A DNA stretch of 64,000 nucleotides from Acidovorax sp. sic0104 (GTDB lineage: Bacteria > Pseudomonadota > Gammaproteobacteria > Burkholderiales > Burkholderiaceae_C): positions 124,001 to 188,000 of the forward strand of contig NZ_JAHUWH010000005.1 in NCBI RefSeq assembly GCF_019219095.1, given 5' to 3'. The position numbers and the translations under genes were made by a program. The notes beneath the pieces are model-generated. The model was not told the origin of the DNA, ran no database searches, and was given only the letters and a program-made list of their open reading frames with translations. Of this stretch, positions 16,624 through 23,295 are shown in pieces (the stretch's first letter is position 1; every line of letters begins with the position of its first letter).

Positions 16624-16776
16624 AGATTTGTCTCCTTGGAGCCCCTTCGGGGCGGGTTGCAGGCGGGTGGATGTTACTGGGCGCGGCCCGACCTGGTCTC
16701 GCCACACGCCGGGAGTCGTGACGGCCAGGGCAGCCGGGCGCTACCAGGTGCCTGGGAGTGAAAAATTTCAGGCCAG

Positions 16777-16823
16777 ATTGGCCTCAAACGCTTATGCAGC
16801 AAGCGCTGAAAGCTATACATACA
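16777..16823 (+). repeat. Dispersed AGCTAT-type repeat, copy 2
   Basis: Intergenic copy with blocks GGCCTC, CGCTTATGCAGCAAGCG (stem), AGCTAT and an AT-rich end. It lies in the 279-nt gap between the VOC gene and the DUF2130 gene; nothing else recognisable was seen in this gap. Confidence 0.5.
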
Positions 16824-16902
16824 GGAGCCCCTCGCGAGCTGGACGCAGTCCAGCTTGACGCGCTCCGACCCACGCGCTGCTCGCCCACAACGTCACCGGG
16901 CA

Positions 16903-18519
16903 TCACTCCCCGCCGGGAATCTCCATCTGCTTGAGGTCGGCGAACTTGGCCGCCATCGTCGGGTTGCCGCGGGTCAGCTTCTTGATCGTGAGGTCTTCGG
17001 CCTTGTCGTTGGCCAGGCGCAAATTGTTGGCCGACTTGTGCAGCGCCTCCTTGGTCTTCTCCAGGTCCTTGATGGCCTCGTCAATGCGCTTGACGGCCTC
17101 CTCGAACCCGTCCGACGCAAGGCGCCAGTTGCGCCCGAAGGCGCCCTTGAACTCCTCCAGCTGCGATTCGAACCTGGTGATGTCCAGGTTCTGTGCCTTC
17201 ACCAGCGCCAGCTCCGACTTGTACTGCAGCGACTTCATCGCGGCGTTGCGCAGCAGCGTGATGATGGGGATGAAGAACTGCGGCCGCACCACGTACATCT
17301 TGGGGTAGCGGTAGAACATGTCCACGATGCCGGTGTTGTACAGCTCGCTCTCGGGCTCCAGCAGCGACACCAGCACGGCGTATTCGCAGCCTTTCTCGGC
17401 ACGGTCCTTGTCCAGCTCTTTCAAGAAGTCTTCGTTGCGCTTCTTGGTGGCGGTCTCGTCGCTCTCGTTCTTCATCTCGAACATGATCGAGACGATCTCG
17501 TTGCCCGCCTCGTCCGCATCGCGAAAGATGTAGTCGCCCTTGCTGCCGCTGCGCGCGTCGTTGTCCTTCTCGAAATACGCGCGGGGAAACGCCGTGGCGC
17601 GGATGCGGTTGAACTCCGTCTCGCAGTGCTGCTCCAGCGTCTCGCCCACCATCTTGGTCGACAGCCGCGCCTTCATGTCCCGCAGCCGCGCGATCTCGCC
17701 GTCGCGGTCGCGCAACTGCAGGGCGTATTGCTCCTTGATGGCGTTCTCCTCCAGCTGCTTTTTCACCACCACCAGGTTCAGGTCGTTCCTGATCTCGTCG
17801 CGCTCTCGCGCCACCACCGTGACCGCCTCGGTCACCGCCAGCCGGCGAGCCACCTCGGCCGCCTCCAGCTGCGATTTCAGCTGCTGGATCTGCGCATCCT
17901 TTTGGGCGGCCACGCCCTGCAGTTCCTGCTCCAGCCGCGCTTGTGCCAGCTGTTGCGCCGCCTGCAGCGCCTGTTGCGCACGCTCCAGCTGACTCGCCAG
18001 CGCATCGCGCTCCTGATTCACGGAGCCCAGAGCCTCCGACACGGCGAGCTTGCGCGCGACCTCGGCGGAATCCAGCTGGGCCTGCAGCGCCTGAACCTCC
18101 GCCTCCTTGCTGGCCGCCGCGCCCTGCAGCGCCTGCGCGAGGCGCGCCTCGGCCATCTGGTGCGCCGCCTGGTGCACCAGCCGCACCTGCTCCAGCTCAC
18201 TGGCGATGGCGTCGCGCTGCTTTTCCACCACGCTCAAGGCCTGTGCCACCGCCAGATCGCGCTCTACCGCGCCCGCGCCGAGCTGGGCCTGCAGGGCTTG
18301 AATCTCGGTGTCCTTGGCGGCCGCCGACTTCTGCAGTTCATGGGCCACTTGCGCCTGTGCCAGCGCTACCGCATTGCGCTTGTCCTGTTCGGCCAGCTCC
18401 AGCCGCTCGTGCAGCTGCGCGCTGAAATCCGCGTCGCGCACCTGCTTGAGGATGTCGGCATACCCGGTCTCGTCGACCTTGAACGCCTTGTTGCAGTGGG
18501 GGCAGATGATGTCGTGCAT
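16903..18519 (-). CDS. DUF2130 domain coiled-coil protein
   Basis: A cytoplasmic protein of 538 residues. It starts with a Cys pair ([10 protein letters not shown]) that may be a zinc knuckle, followed by a long coiled coil (residues about 28-290) and a C-terminal DUF2130 domain (about 290-500) with a nuclease-like pattern: [28 protein letters not shown] and EMKNESDE, which recall PD-(D/E)xK endonucleases. The coiled coil contains repeats of exactly 69 residues at 74-142, 143-211 and, partial, 212-246. Function is unknown. ATG 18517-18519 places the Cys pair at the N-terminus. It is a single gene with no obvious operon partner. Confidence 0.8.
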   Translation of the reverse strand: MHDIICPHCNKAFKVDETGYADILKQVRDADFSAQLHERLELAEQDKRNAVALAQAQVAHELQKSAAAKDTEIQALQAQLGAGAVERDLAVAQALSVVEKQRDAIASELEQVRLVHQAAHQMAEARLAQALQGAAASKEAEVQALQAQLDSAEVARKLAVSEALGSVNQERDALASQLERAQQALQAAQQLAQARLEQELQGVAAQKDAQIQQLKSQLEAAEVARRLAVTEAVTVVARERDEIRNDLNLVVVKKQLEENAIKEQYALQLRDRDGEIARLRDMKARLSTKMVGETLEQHCETEFNRIRATAFPRAYFEKDNDARSGSKGDYIFRDADEAGNEIVSIMFEMKNESDETATKKRNEDFLKELDKDRAEKGCEYAVLVSLLEPESELYNTGIVDMFYRYPKMYVVRPQFFIPIITLLRNAAMKSLQYKSELALVKAQNLDITRFESQLEEFKGAFGRNWRLASDGFEEAVKRIDEAIKDLEKTKEALHKSANNLRLANDKAEDLTIKKLTRGNPTMAAKFADLKQMEIPGGE

Positions 18520-18609
18520 GGCAGGTGCCTTGTGTGTGGGTCGTTTTGCGTTGGTGGGGGAGCATAGCGGGCACTTGGCAGGGCGGCGCGATTCGAGAGG
18601 CACGCACTC

Positions 18610-18750
18610 TCACTGCGCAGGCTTGATGGCCAGCCTCCGTGCAGCGCCCACGAATGCGACGAAAAGCACGCCTATTGCCGGCGCCAGGCGCCAAACGAAG
18701 CTGGGGTACAGCCCCAGTGATGCGTTGGCAACGCTGCGGATGGGCCTTCG
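18610..18750 (-). pseudogene. Possible remnant of a small membrane protein gene
   Basis: In the 252-nt gap between the DUF2130 and phosphatase genes, the minus strand has an open frame without any start codon. It encodes a C-terminal membrane-like segment (LAPAIGVLFVAFVGAARR) followed by a stop at 18610-18612. It may be the decayed end of a small membrane protein. Nothing else was seen in the gap. Confidence 0.3.
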
Positions 18751-18771
18751 GGGAGGGCTGATGCAGACTGC

Positions 18772-19530
18772 CTAAACCCCCTCCTGCAGATACCGCCCCG
18801 CCAGCTCCCTCTGCGCCGTCGCATCCACCCCCATCACATCCACCAGATACGTCTGCACGCCCCCGAAGTCGTTGTCCACCATGTGCAGCGCGGCATCCAG
18901 AAATTCTTCCTGCACGCGCCACAGTACGGACAGCACTTCCTCCGGCGCATGGCTGCCCATGCCTTCGGGGCGGCGGTACAGGGTGTTGGTGAGCAGGTAG
19001 TCCTGCATGACCACGTCGCGCGGCACGCCCAGGGCCAGCAGGATCAGGGCGGCGGCAAAGCCGGTGCGGTCCTTGCCTGCGGTGCAGTGAAAGACCAGGG
19101 GCGAAGGCTGGCTGCCTTCGAGCAGCAATTGGAAAAGCGCGGCGAAGCGCGGAGCGTTGTCGTGCACGAAGCCCCGGTAGGTGTCCTGCATGAGCCCGAC
19201 GGCGTCTTGTGCGGTGAGCTGGCGGCCGGTGCGCTGCAGCTCCAGCGCGCGCTGTACCACGGTGGGCTCGATCACCAGGGGGTGGTAGGCCACGCCGGGC
19301 AGGGCGTAGGCATGGGCGGCGCTTTCGGCCTGGCCGCGGAAGTCGACGGCGCGCGTGACGCCCAGCTGGGCCAGCAGCGTCTGGTCCTGCGGCGTGAGCC
19401 CGGCCAGATGGTCCGAGCGGAAGATATGCCGCCACTTGACCGTGCGCCCGCCGTGGCCTGCATAGCCGCCGATGTCGCGGAAGTTGGTGGCGCCCGCAAG
19501 GGGCAAGGATCGTGTCGGTGCGGGCTGCAT
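18772..19530 (-). CDS. Tyrosine/serine protein phosphatase (DSP-like)
   Basis: A protein of 252 residues with the Cys-x5-Arg signature in VFHCTAGKDRTGFAAALI; the Lys and Asp in the loop mark the atypical phosphatase branch (Y_phosphatase3; lipid/protein phosphatases such as LipA). The opening NFRDIGGY and HIFRSDHLAGLT are family motifs. It removes phosphate from phosphotyrosine, phosphoserine or phosphoinositides. ATG 19528-19530 is preferred to an upstream in-frame GTG. It is divergent from an AraC-type regulator gene. Confidence 0.85.
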   Translation of the reverse strand: MQPAPTRSLPLAGATNFRDIGGYAGHGGRTVKWRHIFRSDHLAGLTPQDQTLLAQLGVTRAVDFRGQAESAAHAYALPGVAYHPLVIEPTVVQRALELQRTGRQLTAQDAVGLMQDTYRGFVHDNAPRFAALFQLLLEGSQPSPLVFHCTAGKDRTGFAAALILLALGVPRDVVMQDYLLTNTLYRRPEGMGSHAPEEVLSVLWRVQEEFLDAALHMVDNDFGGVQTYLVDVMGVDATAQRELAGRYLQEGV

Positions 19531-19683
19531 GGTGCGTGGCACAGGGGTGCGGTGGGCCAGGTGGCGAAGCGCACAGCATAGTCCGGCCCTGCGGCATGCG
19601 CGTGTCGCGCGGGTGGCTTGCGCACCTGCTCATGGCCGGGGCATTGCCCACGGGGCTTGCCCCGAGGTGTGCAGAATCCGGGC

Positions 19684-20535
19684 ATGCAGCGTGTGGTGCC
19701 CGTTCCCTCCGATCTACAGCCCTGGCTGACCGCCGCCGTGGTGGTCGATGCCCCGGCAGCGCTGGCGCGGTCGCATTTCCCGGCCATGGTAGCGAGCATG
19801 CTGGTGGTGCGGCTGGCCGGGCAGGTTGCGTGCCGGGGCGAGCCCGTGCCGCCAGCGGCCTGGATGAGCGCCAGCACCACGGCCACGGTGTACGAGCACA
19901 GCGGTCCGGTGCGGGCCGTGGGGCTGGTGCTCAAGCCCGAGGCTGCTGCGGCGCTGTTTGCCGGCACGCGCGGGCTGGTGGACACGCTGCGGCCGCTGGA
20001 AGAACTGGCGGGCCCCGGGTGGGCCGAGGTGGAACACGCGGTGCAGGCGGCCACGGATGACGGTGCGCGGCTGCAGGTGCTGTGCGCCTTCGTCCGGCAG
20101 TTGGTTGCGCCGCCATCGCCCTGCGAAACGCGGCGGCAACAGGCGCTGGCCTTGCTGCAGGCGGCAACCGGCAGCGCCACGGGCAACGACCCGGGCAACG
20201 CCACGGGCAACGACCCAGGCCCGAGCCAGCGTCTGGGATTGAGCCAGCGGCAGTTCGAGCGGCGCTTCGTGGCGCACTGGGGCATGACGCCCAAGCAGTT
20301 CCAGGTGATCGCACGGTTGAACAGCACGCTGGGCGGCGCCCTGACGGCGCCCGATGATCCTGTGGTCGATCTGGCATTGGGTCAGGGCTACTACGACCAG
20401 TCGCACATGGCGCGGGATGTGCGCAGGCTGACAGGCCAGCCACTGCAGGCCCTGGTGCAGGGCAGCCGCAGCCCGCTCAGCGCGCACTGGCCGCTGCAGG
20501 TCGGAGCGCAAACGCGCACGGATCAACCGGCGTAG
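19684..20535 (+). CDS. AraC family transcriptional regulator
   Basis: A regulator of 283 residues. The N-terminal ligand part is followed by a linker and a C-terminal AraC/XylS DNA-binding domain (residues about 175-265) with LGLSQRQFERRFVAHWGMTPKQF and a second HTH around LALGQGYYDQSHMARDVRR. The linker holds a 24-bp tandem duplication encoding ATGNDPGN twice. ATG 19684 is 153 nt from the divergent phosphatase start, so the two may be co-regulated. The 3' end overlaps the convergent DUF2834 gene by 13 nt. Confidence 0.85.
   Translation: MQRVVPVPSDLQPWLTAAVVVDAPAALARSHFPAMVASMLVVRLAGQVACRGEPVPPAAWMSASTTATVYEHSGPVRAVGLVLKPEAAAALFAGTRGLVDTLRPLEELAGPGWAEVEHAVQAATDDGARLQVLCAFVRQLVAPPSPCETRRQQALALLQAATGSATGNDPGNATGNDPGPSQRLGLSQRQFERRFVAHWGMTPKQFQVIARLNSTLGGALTAPDDPVVDLALGQGYYDQSHMARDVRRLTGQPLQALVQGSRSPLSAHWPLQVGAQTRTDQPA
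20176..20223 (+). repeat. 24-bp tandem duplication inside AraC regulator
   Basis: Two adjacent 24-base units (20176-20199 and 20200-20223) that differ only at a few positions near their ends. The duplication is in frame and adds eight residues to the interdomain linker of the AraC protein, so copy-number change would keep the protein intact. Confidence 0.7.
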
Positions 20536-20861
20536 CGGCCTGCATCCATCCGCAAGCGCTGAGCCAGGTACAGCGGCATCACGAACGCAAGGCCGATGCC
20601 AAAGCAGGCCGCGATGCAGGCCCAGCGCCACGCGCCCAGGCGGCGGTCGGCCGCCACCCAGGCCGAGAACGCCACGGCGGCCAGGTATACGTCACAGGTG
20701 ATGCCGGTGGTGAGCGGATTGGCAAAGGCATCGCGCCAGAAGACATCGGGCATCACGCTGCCGCCGGCCAGAAAGTACAGGATGTTGAAGTACCAGGGAA
20801 TGGCCAGGCCCAGCGCGGCCAGCAGAAGAAGAAAAACGCGCAGGTGTTGGTGGTGGTGCAT
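20523..20861 (-). CDS. DUF2834 membrane protein
   Basis: A protein of 112 residues with three predicted membrane helices (around 8-27, 50-70 and 78-98). The FFxxLAGGSV...FWRDAFANPLTTGITCD pattern is that of DUF2834, whose function is unknown. ATG 20859-20861. It overlaps the end of the convergent AraC gene by 13 nt. Confidence 0.75.
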   Translation of the reverse strand: MHHHQHLRVFLLLLAALGLAIPWYFNILYFLAGGSVMPDVFWRDAFANPLTTGITCDVYLAAVAFSAWVAADRRLGAWRWACIAACFGIGLAFVMPLYLAQRLRMDAGRYAG

Positions 20862-21005
20862 CGGTGCATGCGGCCCCAGAAGAGTGAGGAGCCGGGGGTA
20901 GTGGATCGGTGCACCGATTGAATCCGCGCAGCCGCCTTGCGGGCTAGGAAAAAAGCGACATGCCCACCACGGGCTCTCACGACGACGGCCTGGCCGCCAG
21001 CCCGC

Positions 21006-21356
21006 CTACTTCGCGGGCGGCAGCGAGGTGACGGCCCCGTCCACCGGCAGCTCCTGGCTGCCCTTGGGGCAGGGCTGGTCGGTGTAGGTGGCGCGGCCAT
21101 CCCGCACACATTTGCGGGGCTGCGGAGCCAGGGGCTGGGACGCACCCGCCTGCGCGGGGCGGGCCTGGGTGGCAGCAGGGCGGCTGCCGGGTGGCAGGGA
21201 CTCTGGCACGGGACGGGTGATTTTCTGCCAGGCCTGTTCGGTCCAGGGCCCGGCCTGGGGCCACCACCGGTCAGACGTCCACCAGGCCGCCACTGCGGCG
21301 GCCAGCAGCAGTGCGGCCAGAAGGGACCAGAGGGCTCGTTCGCGGGTGCTGCGCAT
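21006..21356 (-). CDS. DUF4124-like membrane-anchored protein
   Basis: A protein of 116 residues with an N-terminal membrane anchor (residues about 9-26), a Pro/Ala-rich spacer and a small C-terminal domain with paired cysteines (RKCVRDGRATYTDQPCPKGS) resembling DUF4124, found in periplasmic proteins of Betaproteobacteria. Function unknown. ATG 21354-21356. The PEBP gene lies 67 nt upstream on the same strand. Confidence 0.6.
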   Translation of the reverse strand: MRSTRERALWSLLAALLLAAAVAAWWTSDRWWPQAGPWTEQAWQKITRPVPESLPPGSRPAATQARPAQAGASQPLAPQPRKCVRDGRATYTDQPCPKGSQELPVDGAVTSLPPAK

Positions 21357-21423
21357 GGGGTGGGCCTTTGGTGTGGTGGATGACCACCAAGCTTAAAACA
21401 TCACAGCGCCCCACCCCACACGG

Positions 21424-22023
21424 TCACGGCTGCTTGCCTTTGGCCGCAGGGCGCCCGTAGCGTGCCGTGAGCGTGGCCTTGCCCAGGCTGTTGGCGTTGA
21501 TCATGTACCCAGCCAGCGCGGCGGTGGCGTCGGCCGGCAGATCCAGGCGCGGCACCTTGAGTGCATGCACGGTGAAGATGTAGCGGTGTGGCACATCGCC
21601 CTCGGGCGGGCAGGCGCCGCCCCAGGCGGCAACGCCGTAGTCGATGCGCACATGGCTCGCACCTGCGGGCAGCTTGGCGCCGCCCGCAGCGCCCGCGTCG
21701 GGCCGCAGCTCGGTCACGCTGGCGGGGATGTTGACCACCGACCAATGCCACCAGCCCGAACCCGTGGGCGCGTCGGGGTCGTACATGGTGACGGCAAAGC
21801 TCTGCGTGCCCGCGGGTGCGCCGATCCAGCGCAGGGCGGGCGACTGGTTGTCGCCCGCACAGCCAAAGCCTTTGAATTCAAAACGCTGGGGCAAGGTGCT
21901 GCCTTCGGCAAAGTCGGGGCTGGTGAGGGTGAAGGCCTGGGCCTGGGACTGGGCCGCCAGTGCCAGGCCCAGGGTGGCGACGACGGACAGGGCGCGGAGG
22001 GGGCGCGACAGAGGAAAAGACAT
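21424..22023 (-). CDS. YbhB/YbcL family Raf kinase inhibitor-like protein, exported
   Basis: A protein of 199 residues. The first 29 residues are a signal peptide (cleavage near AQAQA). The mature part is a bacterial PEBP: LPQRFEFKGFGCAGDNQSPAL, the ligand-site motif DPDAPTGSGWWHW and YGVAAWGGACPPEGDVPHRY, with the conserved PP and HRY. PEBPs bind phosphate-containing ligands; the bacterial role is unclear. ATG 22021-22023. Confidence 0.85.
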   Translation of the reverse strand: MSFPLSRPLRALSVVATLGLALAAQSQAQAFTLTSPDFAEGSTLPQRFEFKGFGCAGDNQSPALRWIGAPAGTQSFAVTMYDPDAPTGSGWWHWSVVNIPASVTELRPDAGAAGGAKLPAGASHVRIDYGVAAWGGACPPEGDVPHRYIFTVHALKVPRLDLPADATAALAGYMINANSLGKATLTARYGRPAAKGKQP

Positions 22024-22156
22024 CCGAAAGCTCCTTGCGATAGCGGGGTGACACAAGGCCTTGATGGTGCGGCGCGGCAGGCCATGGCACTGGCCCGGCG
22101 GCGTCAAAGGCTGTGCGCGGCGCGTCAGAGGCGATGCGCGTTCAACGCACCAACAC

Positions 22157-22181
22157 CGTTCGGGCTGAGCCTGTCGAAGCC
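22157..22181 (+). repeat. Dispersed repeat with core TTCGGGCTGAGCCTGTCGAA
   Basis: This imperfect palindrome is, from memory, a short repeat found many times in intergenic regions of several proteobacteria. It lies in the 230-nt gap upstream of the PEBP gene, downstream of the AraC gene's stop (minus strand). Only one copy is in this window, so its repeat nature rests on outside knowledge. Confidence 0.5.
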
Positions 22182-22253
22182 CTGTGCTGCGCATCGAATG
22201 CACTCAATGGACGGATTGGCCTTTTTGAATGGCGACCGGCACCGGCCCCCGCA

Positions 22254-23033
22254 TCAGGGCCGAAGTTGCGAAGGCGGAAATCCAAACCGTTCGCGGAAGG
22301 CGGCGCTGAAGCGGCTGTGCGATTCGTACCCACAGCGGGCTGCAATCTCGGACACCTGCAGCGCAGAACTTTGCAGCAGCACCAGGCCCGTCTCCAGCCG
22401 CACATCGCGCAGGCACTGGCTCACGGTTTCGCCCTCTTGCGCCAGGCGGCGCTGCAAGGTGCTGGGGCTGGTGGCAAAGGCGGCGGCGATGCGCTCCAGC
22501 GTCCAGTCGGCCTGGGGGCTGGGGCCGATGAGGCGGCGCACACGCTCGGCCCAGCCCAGCTCGCCCGGCGGGGCGAAGACGATGCCCACCTCGGCCAGCA
22601 ACAGCAGCACTTCGAGTGCGCGGTGCTCGCGCAGCGCCTGCGAGCTGGCCTCGCTCTCCAGCGCGGCCACGGCACGCATGTAGCTGTCTTCAAACGCCGC
22701 ATCGGCTGCCAGGCCCGCACAGCCTTGCACTGCGGGCACGGCTGCAAACTGGCCGAACTGGCGGTGGAACTGCTCCACCAGCTCGGGCGCAAAACACAGG
22801 AGCCGCGCCACGTAACGGCCCTGCGGGGCCGGGTCATTGACGATCTCCCACTGCGCGCCACGCGGCAGCACAAACACCCGCCCGCTGGGGTAACGGTGCC
22901 CGCCGCCCGGTGTGACGAGGTGTTTGGTGCCCGACACCACCCAGCCCACCGAATCCATGCGCACCGTGACCGTGTGAATGCGATGGTGGAAGGTGGTCGC
23001 GATCTGCAAGGACAGTGCTGCCGCTTCGCCCAT
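22254..23033 (-). CDS. AraC family transcriptional regulator
   Basis: A regulator of 259 residues. The N-terminal half is a cupin-like sensor (GGHRYPSGRVFVLPRGAQW). The C-terminal domain has two helix-turn-helix motifs (ERIAAAFATSPSTLQRRLAQ and VSEIAARCGYESHSRFSAAF) followed by the family end FREREGF-like FRERFGFPPSQLR. ATG 23031-23033 is chosen; a GTG directly before it is also in frame. The gene lies downstream of the topB-lipoprotein pair on the same strand. Confidence 0.85.
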   Translation of the reverse strand: MGEAAALSLQIATTFHHRIHTVTVRMDSVGWVVSGTKHLVTPGGGHRYPSGRVFVLPRGAQWEIVNDPAPQGRYVARLLCFAPELVEQFHRQFGQFAAVPAVQGCAGLAADAAFEDSYMRAVAALESEASSQALREHRALEVLLLLAEVGIVFAPPGELGWAERVRRLIGPSPQADWTLERIAAAFATSPSTLQRRLAQEGETVSQCLRDVRLETGLVLLQSSALQVSEIAARCGYESHSRFSAAFRERFGFPPSQLRP

Positions 23034-23073
23034 CACATCCCCCGTTCACTGGCGACCCGATCAAGCCAGCATC

Positions 23074-23295
23074 TCAGCGCGTGCGCTCCCGCGTCACGTT
23101 CACATCGATGTCGCCGAACACGGTGACCCCGCTGGCGCCCTGCCGGGGCTGCTGGCTGGCGGGGTCGCTGGAGCGCGCGGAGCCCGATGTGCTGCTGCAG
23201 CCACCGAGCGCACCGACGACAGCCAGGGCCGCCAGCGCGGTGCGCCACAGGCTCCGGGCACGCGATGGCACAAGTGTGGCGTGAGGCTTTTTCAC
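23074..23295 (-). CDS. Small lipoprotein coupled to topB
   Basis: A protein of 73 residues with a lipoprotein signal peptide: basic start, hydrophobic core and lipobox LGGC with the acylated Cys at 33. The mature part (about 40 residues) is Ser/Gln-rich and ends GVTVFGDIDVNVTRERTR, a pattern seen in small Burkholderiales lipoproteins of unknown role. It starts with GTG at 23293-23295, overlapping the topB stop by 4 nt (GTGA), which indicates translational coupling. Confidence 0.65.
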   Translation of the reverse strand: MKKPHATLVPSRARSLWRTALAALAVVGALGGCSSTSGSARSSDPASQQPRQGASGVTVFGDIDVNVTRERTR

